DNA of 64,000 nucleotides from DSWT01 sp036845725 (GTDB taxonomy: Bacteria; Chloroflexota; Anaerolineae; B4-G1; SLSP01): contig DAIUDK010000004.1 in the NCBI GenBank assembly GCA_036845725.1, forward strand, positions 25,226-89,225, read 5' to 3'. Below, piece after piece: positions 23,356 through 33,394 of this stretch. The translations under genes and the position numbers were made by a program. Below the pieces are notes generated by a model. The model searched no databases. It worked only from the letters and a program-made list of their open reading frames with translations, and was not told where the DNA came from. Within the stretch, counting starts at the first letter, position 1; each line of letters starts with the position of its first letter.

Positions 23356-26230
23356 TCATAACACATACCACCCCGATGATGAGAATCGCGCGCGCGCGGA
23401 ACGCCCTACGATTGGCTTGTTCACCTATGGCCTGATGGACACGATCGGCCAGGCGGTCTGGTTGGGAATGGAGGATGCGGCGCGCGCGCACGAGGCAAAT
23501 TTGATCTGCTACTCTGGTGGAGCATTACACGTTGCTCCTGATGAAGTGGAGCCGGCGAATGCGCTCTATGACCTGACCGCTGCTGGCCGTGTGGATGGTC
23601 TTGTGATCTGGGCGGGAGTATTACATAATGTAGATATCGAGACCGCGTATGCTTTTTGCCGGCGCTACGCCCCACTGCCGACAGTGAGTCTCGGCTTGCA
23701 GGTCGAAGGCATTCCCGCTGTGTTGGCCGATAACTATGTCGGGATGTACAGCGCGGTCGAGCATCTCGTCGCGGTTCACGGGTACCACCGGATCGCCTTT
23801 GTGCGTGGTCCGGAAGGGCACGAGGAGGCCGAGGATCGCTATCGCGCTTATCGGGATGTACTGGCCACGCACGACATCGAAGTGGATTTGTCTCTGGTTG
23901 CGCCGGGCAACAACCAACGCACTGCCGGTATACAGGCGATTAGCCTGTTGTGTGATGAACGAGGTCTGCGTCCGCACGACGATTTCGATGCGGTGGTCGC
24001 CGCCAATGACAATATGGCTTTCGGAGTTCTGGATGCGTTGCAAGCGCGCGGTATTCGTGTGCCGGAGGATGTGGCGGTCGTGGGCTTCGACGATTTCGAA
24101 GAAGGCCGGCATACCAACCCGCCTCTCACCACCGTGCCGTGGCCTGGATACGCGCAGGGATATCAGGCGGCGGAATTGCTGCTGGCGTTGCTTGAACATT
24201 CTACGGTTCCTGATGTAACGCATGTGCCCACCGAACTGGTCATCCGCGAATCGTGCGGATGCGTGATTCCGGCCGTGCAGCAGGCCGGGGTTGCCATGGC
24301 GGCGCCCTCTGCGTCCAAGAAGGTGTCGCTTGCGACCCTGGCCGCCGAGCGCGATACCGTTCTGGATGAGCTGGCGCAGGCCATGCAAGACACCGGTACG
24401 CAGTCAATGACGCTGGATCGCACAGTCCTGGAAGCATTGTGGGACCTTTATCTGACCGTGCTGGATCCGGCATCGAATGGCGATTGCCTGTCTACTATGC
24501 TCGCATTGGTACGTCAGACCGCTGACGCGGGTGTCGATGCTAACGTGTGGCACACGGCTTTTTCTGTCCTGCGCTATCACATGCTGGCACGTGCTATCCC
24601 CGCAGCCGCACGTGCGCGTTTCGATAGCCTCTGTCACCAAGCACGCGTACTCGTCAGCTATGAAGTGCAGCGCACGCTGGCGCGCAGCGCCTGGCGGATA
24701 GAAAATCAGGCGGGACAATTGCGCGCTGTCCAACAGGCGTTGATGGTGGCCTCCGATCTGGAACATTTCGTCAGCGTGTTGCGCCAGCAGCTTCCCATAT
24801 TGGGTATTCCTGGTTATGCCATCGCGCTTTACGAAGACCCTAGGGAGCCGGTACTGGCCCGCATCCTTGCGGCTTACGATGCGCGCGGACATGTGGGAGC
24901 GGACTCGCCGGCGTTTGCTTCGCAGATGTTGCTGCCGGAAACGTTCTGGCCACGAGATCGGCGCTTCAGCATGGTGCTAGAGTCGTTGTATGTGCGTCGT
25001 GAACGGTTGGGATACGTGTTGTTTGAGATTGGTCCCCACGATGGCGATTTGTACTGGGCGTTGCGGGATCACCTCAGCAGCGCGTTGCGTGCGGTGCGGC
25101 TGATCGAGGAAAATCGTCGCACGCAGGAATCGCTCGAACAATCTTACGCCGCCGTGGAACAGCAAGTGCAAGCGCGCACCGCCGAATTGCAGCGCGAAAT
25201 CGCCAGCCGCGAGTCGTTGTACGAGCGGCGGGCGCTCCAGGTGCAGACCAGTACGCAGGTTTCGCAAGAAATTGCCGCTGTTCCCGCGTTGGACGAACTG
25301 TATCGCCTGGTGGTTAGGTTGATTAAAGAGCGCTTCGACTACTACCACGCGCAAATCTTCCGCTACGATCCGGAAATCAACGCCGTTCGCCTGATCGTTG
25401 GCTATGGCGAAGTGGGAGAAAAGATGCTGGCGGATGGACATCAGATTGAAATAGGGATAGGTGTGGTTGGGACGGCGGCAGAGACGGGCCAGCCCGTTCT
25501 GGCAACCGACGTGACCCGGGATCGAGAATGGCGTCCGAATCCCAATTTGCCGGAGACACAAGGTGAACTGGCCGTGCCAATCAGACTGCGCGATCAGGTA
25601 TTCGGCATCCTGGATGTGCAAAGCGATCGCGCGGGCGCGTTGACCCTGGACGATCAACTCCTGTTACAGCAATTGTGCGGGCAGATTGCGATTGCAATCG
25701 AGAACACGAGCCTGCGCGAGGAAATGCAGAGCCGTCTGGAAACCCTGAACTTGCTGCAACAGTCGATGTCGCACGAGGGATGGGAAGCCCTGCGCGAGCA
25801 GCGGCGTGGTCTCCAGGGATACATCTATGATAAGGGCATGGTGCATCCGTTGGTGCAGCCCCCGGAGGCGGAACGCGAGGTCTACGTGGCGCCGGTCGCC
25901 GTGCAGCAGGAGGTCATCGGGCGGCTGGCCGTACAGACCGATCCCGCGCACCCGCTTTCTGCCGAGGAGCAGATGTTGTTAGACTCGATCGCGGAGCAGG
26001 TGGCTTCGGCACTGGATAGGGCGCGGCTGTTCGAGGATACCCGGCGCAGCGCCGCGCGCGACCAGATCATCGGCGAACTGAGCACACAGATGCGGACCTC
26101 GTTGGATATCGACCAGGTGCTGCAGAACGCCGTGCGCGAAATGGTCAGCACCCTGAACTTTGCGCGCGTCGAGGTGCGGTTGAGCGGCGAAGAGCCGGAA
26201 GGGGCAAGCGCGGAGGAGGTCAACGTATGA
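23348..26230 (+). CDS. LacI-type ligand-binding domain with GAF modules, no HTH
   Basis: 960 residues from ATG 23348, chosen because AAGGGGAG precedes it and the fold begins just after. The ligand-binding domain (20-302) shows VAVHGYHRIAFVRGP, VVAANDNMAFGVLDA, VAVVGFDD and VPTELVIRESCGC (C303, C305). A helical region and atypical GAF-like domain (GPHDGDLYWALRDHLSSALR) follow, then a coiled linker (VEQQVQARTAELQREI). A distinct GAF subtype (RFDYYHAQIFRYD, ATDVTRDREWRPNPNLPET, GELAVPIRLRDQ) is most like the first GAF of the protein starting at 54786. A half-GAF and the tail (ARDQIIGELSTQMRTSLDID) end it. The stop overlaps the next ATG (ATGA). Confidence 0.87.
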   Translation: MNNHNTYHPDDENRARAERPTIGLFTYGLMDTIGQAVWLGMEDAARAHEANLICYSGGALHVAPDEVEPANALYDLTAAGRVDGLVIWAGVLHNVDIETAYAFCRRYAPLPTVSLGLQVEGIPAVLADNYVGMYSAVEHLVAVHGYHRIAFVRGPEGHEEAEDRYRAYRDVLATHDIEVDLSLVAPGNNQRTAGIQAISLLCDERGLRPHDDFDAVVAANDNMAFGVLDALQARGIRVPEDVAVVGFDDFEEGRHTNPPLTTVPWPGYAQGYQAAELLLALLEHSTVPDVTHVPTELVIRESCGCVIPAVQQAGVAMAAPSASKKVSLATLAAERDTVLDELAQAMQDTGTQSMTLDRTVLEALWDLYLTVLDPASNGDCLSTMLALVRQTADAGVDANVWHTAFSVLRYHMLARAIPAAARARFDSLCHQARVLVSYEVQRTLARSAWRIENQAGQLRAVQQALMVASDLEHFVSVLRQQLPILGIPGYAIALYEDPREPVLARILAAYDARGHVGADSPAFASQMLLPETFWPRDRRFSMVLESLYVRRERLGYVLFEIGPHDGDLYWALRDHLSSALRAVRLIEENRRTQESLEQSYAAVEQQVQARTAELQREIASRESLYERRALQVQTSTQVSQEIAAVPALDELYRLVVRLIKERFDYYHAQIFRYDPEINAVRLIVGYGEVGEKMLADGHQIEIGIGVVGTAAETGQPVLATDVTRDREWRPNPNLPETQGELAVPIRLRDQVFGILDVQSDRAGALTLDDQLLLQQLCGQIAIAIENTSLREEMQSRLETLNLLQQSMSHEGWEALREQRRGLQGYIYDKGMVHPLVQPPEAEREVYVAPVAVQQEVIGRLAVQTDPAHPLSAEEQMLLDSIAEQVASALDRARLFEDTRRSAARDQIIGELSTQMRTSLDIDQVLQNAVREMVSTLNFARVEVRLSGEEPEGASAEEVNV

Positions 26231-29157
26231 ATGTCCTGTTGACGAACGAGGTATTGCAAGGCCTGGCATGGTTTGCCGGTTTGCTGGAGTTGATTCTGGC
26301 TTTGTATGTGCTGATGCTCAATGCCCGGCACGTTGCCAACCGTCATGTCAGCCTCTTGCTTTTCATATTTGCCGTCAACAGTCTGGCTTTGGGGGTATTA
26401 TTTGGCGCGAAACAGGCTGCTCAAGCTGTCGTGCCGACGTTGTTCCTGGCGGCAACGACAGAACCATCCATGGTGGCTTCGATTGTGGCAGCCATAGTCT
26501 TGCTTAAACCGCGGTGGCTACAAGGACGTGGGCGGTGGTTATTGTGGCTGTTGTACGGGTTGCTCTTTTTGCCGATGGTGTTGACTGTTATTGATGGCAT
26601 CTGGCACACCGGGTTGTGGTACGGTGGCATCGAGGCTGTGAGTTATTCGGGCGGCTATATAGAGACTGGCGTGTATGAGACCGGCAGTGTCGCACAAGTT
26701 ATGCGACGGCTCTACCTGTATCTTCTCTCACTATTGCCGTTTGTGCCCGTGGTGTTGACCATTAGGAGTCGTGACACACTGCGTATAGCGCGCCGGTTGG
26801 CCTGGATGTTGCTGATTGTGCTGCTGCTCGCGGTGGGTGTGCAATTTGGGCTGCGGTCTACCCTCGGCTCCGGCGCTACATCGATTGTCACAACGACACT
26901 CTATGCTATGGCCTATGCCTATATCGCCTTCCGGCAAATGATCTCCGAGCGTCGCGCCCAACGTGGGCGTCTGCGTTCGCGCCTGGTGGGCCTCACATTG
27001 ATCGTCGCCCTGCCGATTCTGGTGGGGGTGATGACCTTTGTGCTGATCCAGTCGCTAGGGATGATGGAAACGCAAGCCTTCGAAAAGCTGGAAGCGACCA
27101 ACAAACTTGTGGCGACCAATGTGCAACTATGGCTGGATTTCAACAGCCGTGCTTTGCAACAGCTGGTGACTTTGCCGCAGATACGCACTATGGACCCGGA
27201 GCAGCAAAAACCTACCCTACAGGTCATGGAGACTGTCTATCCTTACATCTATCTGGTCAGCACCACCGATCTTAAAGGCATGAACGTCGCCCGCAGCGAT
27301 GACGCGCCGTTGACCGACTACAGCGACCGCGAGTGGTTCAGGGAATCACGTCTCGATGTGGTGAATTATGAAGTGGTGATTGGGCGCACCAGTGGCCAGC
27401 CGGCACTGGTCGTCGCCACCCTCATTCGCGAGCGCGGCCCTGTTCCGATTGGCGCGGGGATGTTCGCGACTACGCTGGAGCAAATCTCCGACGACATCAC
27501 GGCAACCCGTTTTGGTGAGACGGGTATTGCTTATGTCGTAGATCCTCGGGATCGGATTGTCGTGCATTCCGATGCGGCGATAGCTAATCAGATTTTGGAC
27601 ATCCACGATTCTCCGATCATCACTAAAATGCGTCTCGAAAGAGAAAACGAATTTAGCTTTGTCGATGCCGATGGCGTGCGCTGGCAGGTTTACGCGCAGG
27701 TCTTGAACAATGGGTGGGGCGTCATCGTACAACAGGAGTGGGATGAGTTGCATCGCTCGTGGCTTGATATTGGCAGAATTGGCACAGTGGCGGCCATTGC
27801 TGGCGCTCTCCTGCTCGGCACGTTGATGTTTTTCACGATGCGCCAGGCTTTTGAACCAATCGATGAACTGACTGCAACCGCTGCCGCGATTACAGAAGGC
27901 GATTTAACCCGGACTGCGTCAGTGGTGAGTGAGGACGAATTGGGCGTCCTGGCACGTACGTTCAACAGTATGACAGCGCAGTTGCGCACATCCATCGATA
28001 CGCTGGAACAGCGAGTGGTTTCCCGGACCGCCGATCTCGAACAACGCTCAGCTTATTTGCAAGCCTCGGCGGAAGTGAGCCAGGCGGCGGCTTCGATCCT
28101 GGAGCCTGATGTGCTGATCAACCAGGTCGTCGATTTGATTCTCGAACGTTTTGACCTGTACTACACCGGCCTGTTCCTGTTAGACGAAACCCGCGCGTGG
28201 GCCGTACTGCGTTCGGGCACAGGTGAGGCCGGGCAGGCGATGCTGGCGCGGCAGCACCGCATCCGCGTCGGTGAAGGGATGATCGGGTGGAGCGTTGCCC
28301 ATGCGGAAGCCCGCGTGGCGTCGCACGCCGAAGTCGATGCGGTGCGCGTGACCAATCCGGAGCTGCCGGATACCCGTTCGGAGGCGGCCTTGCCTTTGCG
28401 CTCGCGGGGCGAGGTGCTTGGCGCGTTGAGCGTGCAGAGCACGCGACCAGACGCCTTCGATGCCGAGACGTTGACGGTGCTGCAAACCATGGTCGATCAA
28501 GTGGCGATTGCCATCGACAATGCGCGCTTGTTGGCGCAGGCTGAGGAATCCCTCGAGGCTGAGCGTCGGGCCTACGGTGTGCAAATGCGCCAGGACTGGG
28601 ACCTGTTAGCCCGTACCCGCGCCACCACGGGATATGTCGGCGCGCGCGCTGTGACGGATTCGAAAGAGGTGAGCCTCTTCCCGGCGCAAGGCGAGTGGAG
28701 TCCCGAAATGCACGCCGCGCGTCGCACTCGCCAGAGCGTACGGGGATATACCGGCGGTATGCCGACGCTGGCTGTCCCAATCCTGGTGCGCGACCAGGTG
28801 GTGGGGGTGCTTAATTTCAGCAAGAGCCAGGATGCGCCGGGCCTTTCGTCAAACGATACCTGGACCCATGAAGAAGTGACCCTGCTCGAAGCGTTGGCCG
28901 AGCAGATGGGGCAGGCGTTGGAAAGCGCGCGCCTTTACCGGCAGACGCAACTCCGCGCCGCCCGTGAAGGCGTGATCCGCGAAATCTCAGACCAGATGCA
29001 GCGCGCGACCGATCTATCGGCGTTAATGCGCGTCACCACCGAGGCGCTGAACAAGGCGCTTGGCGGGTCGCGCGTTTACGTGCGCTGGGGCGCTCAGACG
29101 CAAGGCGCGGCGGAAACCGGGCAGCCTGACGGAGGAAATAATGGCGAAGCAGAGTAG
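26227..29157 (+). CDS. Seven-helix plus Cache-HAMP-GAF sensor
   Basis: 976 residues, a paralogue of the protein starting at 12954. The shared entry is LLELILALYVLMLNARHVAN, followed by seven helices and an eighth (SRLVGLTLIVALPILVGVM). The ectodomain is larger than in the other copy and contains DAPLTDYSDREWFRES and AYVVDPRDRIVVHSD, typical of double-Cache domains. After the last helix come a HAMP (ATAAAITEGDLTRTASVVS), a linker (LEQRVVSRTADLEQRSAYLQ), a canonical GAF (about 612-768), a half-GAF and a tail (AREGVIREISDQMQRATDLS). The start overlaps the previous stop by 4 bases and the end overlaps the next gene by 17, so it is flanked on both sides by coupled LacI-type genes. Confidence 0.88.
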   Translation: MNVLLTNEVLQGLAWFAGLLELILALYVLMLNARHVANRHVSLLLFIFAVNSLALGVLFGAKQAAQAVVPTLFLAATTEPSMVASIVAAIVLLKPRWLQGRGRWLLWLLYGLLFLPMVLTVIDGIWHTGLWYGGIEAVSYSGGYIETGVYETGSVAQVMRRLYLYLLSLLPFVPVVLTIRSRDTLRIARRLAWMLLIVLLLAVGVQFGLRSTLGSGATSIVTTTLYAMAYAYIAFRQMISERRAQRGRLRSRLVGLTLIVALPILVGVMTFVLIQSLGMMETQAFEKLEATNKLVATNVQLWLDFNSRALQQLVTLPQIRTMDPEQQKPTLQVMETVYPYIYLVSTTDLKGMNVARSDDAPLTDYSDREWFRESRLDVVNYEVVIGRTSGQPALVVATLIRERGPVPIGAGMFATTLEQISDDITATRFGETGIAYVVDPRDRIVVHSDAAIANQILDIHDSPIITKMRLERENEFSFVDADGVRWQVYAQVLNNGWGVIVQQEWDELHRSWLDIGRIGTVAAIAGALLLGTLMFFTMRQAFEPIDELTATAAAITEGDLTRTASVVSEDELGVLARTFNSMTAQLRTSIDTLEQRVVSRTADLEQRSAYLQASAEVSQAAASILEPDVLINQVVDLILERFDLYYTGLFLLDETRAWAVLRSGTGEAGQAMLARQHRIRVGEGMIGWSVAHAEARVASHAEVDAVRVTNPELPDTRSEAALPLRSRGEVLGALSVQSTRPDAFDAETLTVLQTMVDQVAIAIDNARLLAQAEESLEAERRAYGVQMRQDWDLLARTRATTGYVGARAVTDSKEVSLFPAQGEWSPEMHAARRTRQSVRGYTGGMPTLAVPILVRDQVVGVLNFSKSQDAPGLSSNDTWTHEEVTLLEALAEQMGQALESARLYRQTQLRAAREGVIREISDQMQRATDLSALMRVTTEALNKALGGSRVYVRWGAQTQGAAETGQPDGGNNGEAE

Positions 29158-32100
29158 ACGCGCGGGCGGCAGTTCGTCCCGAAAGAAAACGGCAGGCGCA
29201 CCTGCCTCCACACAGCGCCGGCTGACACTTGGTTTCTTTGTCGACCGGCTCACAACGGGATACCACAATGCCATCTGGCAGGGCGTAGAGGCGCAAGCGC
29301 GCGTACGCGACGTGAACCTGCTCTGTTTCGTCGGTGGCAGTTTGCATAATCAACCACATTCCGATGATATGAACAACGTGCTCTATGGCCTGCCCGACAA
29401 AGCACTTCTCGATGGGTTGATCTTCGCCGCCGGATCGCTAGGCACGCGGGTGAACCAGGAGAAATTGCAAGCGTTTTGCGAGCGTTATCGGCCTTTGCCC
29501 ATGGCCAGTATCGCCATGCCGTTGACCGATATCTCCAGTGTGCTCATCGATAATGATTACGGTATGCGCGAGATGATGCTTCATCTTGTGGATGTGCATG
29601 GCTATCGGCGCATTGCCTTCTTCCACAGACAGGAAGGCCATCTGGAGAATGATGCGCGCTATGAGGCTTATGTCGCGGTGTTGGCTGAGCGTGGGATTGC
29701 AGTCGATCCTGACCTTGTCATCTCCGGCACCCACTACTCCACGCCTGAGACCGGCATTCGTTTGTTGTTCGACGAACGACAGTTGCGCCCGCGGATCGAT
29801 GTCGAAGCTTTAGTTGCTCACGATGACAGGGTCGCGCTTGAGATATTGGGCATCCTGCAAGCGCGCGGCATCCGCGTCCCCGACGATGTGGCGGTCGTTG
29901 GTTTCGACGATATTGAGGACAGTCGCTACGCCATCCCCACGCTGACGACGGCACGCCAACCTTTGCGCGAGCAGGGCCGCCAGGCGGTGGAACTGGTATT
30001 GGCTCAACTTCAAGGCGCAACTGTTCCGCCGCAGGTGAACTTACGCACGCAGTTGGTGGTACGCCAGTCGTGCGGTTGTCTGGATGCTACTGTGCTGCAA
30101 GCAGAATCACGGCTGCAGCCAGAGATGCCTGCCGAACCTTGCGCATCCTTCCCGGCGGCTATGGCCACGCGCCGCGAGGCGTTGCTGTCCGATATGGTCG
30201 GGGTGCTCGCCGCCGAGTCGTTATCCGACGACGCCAATGCGGCGATCAGGGCGCGTGTCGTGCGCCTGGTGGATGCTTTCGTTGAGGCCACGCAGGATGA
30301 GACTGTCGCTTCCGCCGAGGTCTTTTTGCGCGTGCTGGATGATCTCATGCGCCAGACGTTGCTGGAACAGGGTGACGTGTCCGCCTGGCAGAACGGCCTC
30401 TCTGTTTTGCGCGCTCACGCACTTACTTGTGTGATGGAGGGGACATCAGCGCAGCGCATCGAGGGGCTGCTGCAGCAGGCGCGGGTACAGGTCGGCAGCG
30501 CGGCTCAACAAGCTCAGGCGCGTCAGCGACTCCAAACGGCCCAACGTGAAGGCGTCTTGCGTGAAATCGACCAGGTGTTTGTGTCTGCGGGCATGCTCGA
30601 TGATTTACTGAATGCCATGCTTTACGGCTTACCTCAGCTGGACATCCCTAGCTTTTACCTGTCGATGTATGCCGGCCTGGAAGCGTCCCAGGAGACGCCT
30701 ACGCCTTCGACGCTGGCGCAGTTGGTGTTGGCCTTTGACCGCACCCGTGGATTGGAACAAAAGTCGAAACAGCGTTATCCCATGCGTGACGTGCTGCCTC
30801 CAGAAGTATTGCCTGGGGACCGGCGTTACAGTCTGGTGATCGAACTCTTGCATTTCAGGAACGAACATCTCGGTAAGGTTTGCTTTGAAGTCGGTCCGCG
30901 CGAAGGCGCGATCTACGACATGCTGCGTATGCAGATCAGCAGCGCGTTGCAGGGGGTGTTGACCACCGAACGGCTGGCTGGACGCGCGCTGCAATTGCAG
31001 ACCGCCGCCGAGGTCTCCCGCACTGCGAGCGCCTTGCTCGATACAGATGATCTGGTCCAACAGGTCGTGACACTGGTGCGCGATCGCTTCAGCCTCTATT
31101 ACGTCGGCCTGTTCCTGGTAGAACCTGATCCGCAGGACCCGGCTGTACAATGGGCCGTTCTGAAAGCAGGCTCGGGCGAGGCCGGAAAGCGGATGGTGGA
31201 AGAGGGACACCGTTTGCAGGTAGGTGGCACTTCGATGATCGGCTGGTGTGTTGCCAACCGGGAGGCGCGCATCGCGCTGGATGTGGACCGTGACACTGTG
31301 CGTCGCCCGCATCTTCTGCTGCCCGACACGCGCTCGGAACTGGCGTTGCCCTTGATTAGCCGGGGAGACGTCGTCGGCGCGTTGACGATTCAGAGCACGC
31401 AGGAGGCGGCTTTTAGTCCCGAAGACATCAGCATCCTGCAAACGCTGGCGGATCAACTTGCCAACGCTATCACCAATGCGCGTTTGTATGAAGCTCTGGA
31501 ATACGAGCAGTATTTGATGAACGTTCTAATGGACAATTTTCCGGATCAGATCTATTTCAAAGACCGGGAGAGCCGTTTCATCCGGGTCAGCCGTTCGCAA
31601 ACCGAGCGTTTTGGGTTGAGCGACCCGGCGGACGCTATCGGCAAAACCGATTTCGATTTCTTCACCGAGGAACATGCTCGCCCGGCTTATGAGGATGAGC
31701 AGCGTATCATTCGCACCGGCGAGCCGCTTCTGAATCTTGAGGAACGGGAAACCTGGGAGGACCGCCCGGACACGTGGGTGACGACGACCAAAATGCCTAT
31801 GCGCGACCACAAGGGCAACATCTTTGGCACTTTTGGCATCTCGCGGGATATCACGGAGCGTAAAAACACGGAGATTCAGTTGTCGGCTGATCGCAACCTG
31901 TTACGTACCTTGATTGACAACCTGCCGAATTACGTTTACATCAAGGATCGCCAGAGCCGTTTCTTGATCAATAACATCGCGCATCTGGGCCTCCTAGGCG
32001 CAAGAACGCAGGAGGAAGTCATCGGCAAGTCCGACCTGGATATCTTCCCGCATGAGTTGGCATCGCAATACTATGCCGACGAGCAAGCGCTAATGGCGTC

Positions 32101-33394
32101 GGGAGAAAGTGTCATCGACAAGGAAGAGGCGGCAGTTGATCAAACTACAGGCGAAAAGTTGTGGGTATCCACCACGAAGATTCCTCTGCGCGATGAGGCT
32201 GGACATATCACCGGTTTTGTGGGGATGACCTACGATATTACAGATCGCAAGCGTACAGAAGTCGTACTGCGGCGGCGCGGCCGGCAACTCCAGGCGGTTG
32301 CCGATGTGGCACGGATCGCGACTGAGGTGTTGGATATTGACACCTTGCTTCAGCAGAGCGTAGAGCTGTTGCTTGAACAACTGGAATTGTATTACGCAGG
32401 TCTGTTCCTGGTGGATATGACAGCCACCCCGGCCGAGTTTTCCAGTGCGGTGCAGCGGAAGCAGGCCGTGCTCCGCGCTGCAACGGGGCGGGCCGGTGCG
32501 GAAATGGTTGCGCGCCGGCATCGCCTGGAGGTCGGCGGCAGCTCGATTATTGGGCAGTGCATCGCGCAGGGGGAAGCGCGCATCGCGTTGGATGTGGGCG
32601 TTGCCCCTGTGCGCTTCGAGAATCCGCTGTTGCCGGAGACGCGCTCAGAGCTGGCGCTGCCGCTTAAGAGTCGCAGTGGGGTCATCGGCGCGTTGACGCT
32701 CCAAAGCAGGGAATCCGCTGCATTTTCTCAGGAAGATGTCACGGTTCTTCAAGCGTTGGCCGATCAGTTAGCCAATGCCATCGAGAACATCCGTTTGTTT
32801 GAACAAACCCAGCGCGCCTTGCGTGACTTGGAGATGATCCAGCAGCAATATGTACGCGAGGCATGGAGTGGGCAGAAGGCATCGACGGTGCTCACCGATT
32901 ACGAGATGACACTCCCCGGTATAACGCCTTTACGCGATGCGCGTGGCATATGGGCTTCGTTGCCTGAAGTCCAGGAGGCGTTGACCCGGCAGAGCACCGT
33001 GGTTGTATCGGGGCGTGACGCGCGGGATGTGGATCACGCAGCTCTGGTTGCACCGATCCAATTGCGTGACCAGGTCATCGGCACATTGGGCATCCACGAT
33101 GAGGATCGAGCGCGGAAATGGACCGACGATGAGATCGCGCTGGTTGAAACGGTCGCCGAGCGCATGGGTATCGTCGCCGAAACGTTGCGCTTACTCGAAG
33201 AGACCCAACACCGCGCCGCGCGCGAACGTCTGACGCGTGAGATCACCGATCAGATCCGCGGGGCGCTCACCGTCGATGAGGCGATACAACGTGCGTTGCA
33301 GCAATTAGGCCAGACGTTGGAGGCCGACATGCTGGCGCGTATCGATGTCGGACAGGGGAAGATTTCCGCTGCACCGGAAGGGAAGGAAAAATGA
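29141..33394 (+). CDS. Large LacI-type ligand-binding, GAF, PAS-PAS, GAF sensor
   Basis: 1417 residues, the longest protein in the array, from ATG 29141 (GGAGG upstream). The LacI-type domain (28-310) has DVHGYRRIAFF, AVVGFDD and LRTQLVVRQSCGC (C311, C313). The usual AAND motif is changed to VAHDDRVA, which may alter ligand choice. Next come an atypical GAF-like domain (GPREGAIYDMLRMQISSALQ), a canonical GAF (about 620-783), PAS 1 (790-910) with YFKDRESRFIRVS and GTFGISRDITERK, PAS 2 (914-1038) with YIKDRQSRFLINN, a second GAF (1044-1223), a half-GAF and the tail (ARERLTREITDQIRGALTVD). PAS domains often bind small ligands or haem, but no cofactor residue can be named here. No catalytic domain. 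Confidence 0.88.
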   Translation: MAKQSRRAGGSSSRKKTAGAPASTQRRLTLGFFVDRLTTGYHNAIWQGVEAQARVRDVNLLCFVGGSLHNQPHSDDMNNVLYGLPDKALLDGLIFAAGSLGTRVNQEKLQAFCERYRPLPMASIAMPLTDISSVLIDNDYGMREMMLHLVDVHGYRRIAFFHRQEGHLENDARYEAYVAVLAERGIAVDPDLVISGTHYSTPETGIRLLFDERQLRPRIDVEALVAHDDRVALEILGILQARGIRVPDDVAVVGFDDIEDSRYAIPTLTTARQPLREQGRQAVELVLAQLQGATVPPQVNLRTQLVVRQSCGCLDATVLQAESRLQPEMPAEPCASFPAAMATRREALLSDMVGVLAAESLSDDANAAIRARVVRLVDAFVEATQDETVASAEVFLRVLDDLMRQTLLEQGDVSAWQNGLSVLRAHALTCVMEGTSAQRIEGLLQQARVQVGSAAQQAQARQRLQTAQREGVLREIDQVFVSAGMLDDLLNAMLYGLPQLDIPSFYLSMYAGLEASQETPTPSTLAQLVLAFDRTRGLEQKSKQRYPMRDVLPPEVLPGDRRYSLVIELLHFRNEHLGKVCFEVGPREGAIYDMLRMQISSALQGVLTTERLAGRALQLQTAAEVSRTASALLDTDDLVQQVVTLVRDRFSLYYVGLFLVEPDPQDPAVQWAVLKAGSGEAGKRMVEEGHRLQVGGTSMIGWCVANREARIALDVDRDTVRRPHLLLPDTRSELALPLISRGDVVGALTIQSTQEAAFSPEDISILQTLADQLANAITNARLYEALEYEQYLMNVLMDNFPDQIYFKDRESRFIRVSRSQTERFGLSDPADAIGKTDFDFFTEEHARPAYEDEQRIIRTGEPLLNLEERETWEDRPDTWVTTTKMPMRDHKGNIFGTFGISRDITERKNTEIQLSADRNLLRTLIDNLPNYVYIKDRQSRFLINNIAHLGLLGARTQEEVIGKSDLDIFPHELASQYYADEQALMASGESVIDKEEAAVDQTTGEKLWVSTTKIPLRDEAGHITGFVGMTYDITDRKRTEVVLRRRGRQLQAVADVARIATEVLDIDTLLQQSVELLLEQLELYYAGLFLVDMTATPAEFSSAVQRKQAVLRAATGRAGAEMVARRHRLEVGGSSIIGQCIAQGEARIALDVGVAPVRFENPLLPETRSELALPLKSRSGVIGALTLQSRESAAFSQEDVTVLQALADQLANAIENIRLFEQTQRALRDLEMIQQQYVREAWSGQKASTVLTDYEMTLPGITPLRDARGIWASLPEVQEALTRQSTVVVSGRDARDVDHAALVAPIQLRDQVIGTLGIHDEDRARKWTDDEIALVETVAERMGIVAETLRLLEETQHRAARERLTREITDQIRGALTVDEAIQRALQQLGQTLEADMLARIDVGQGKISAAPEGKEK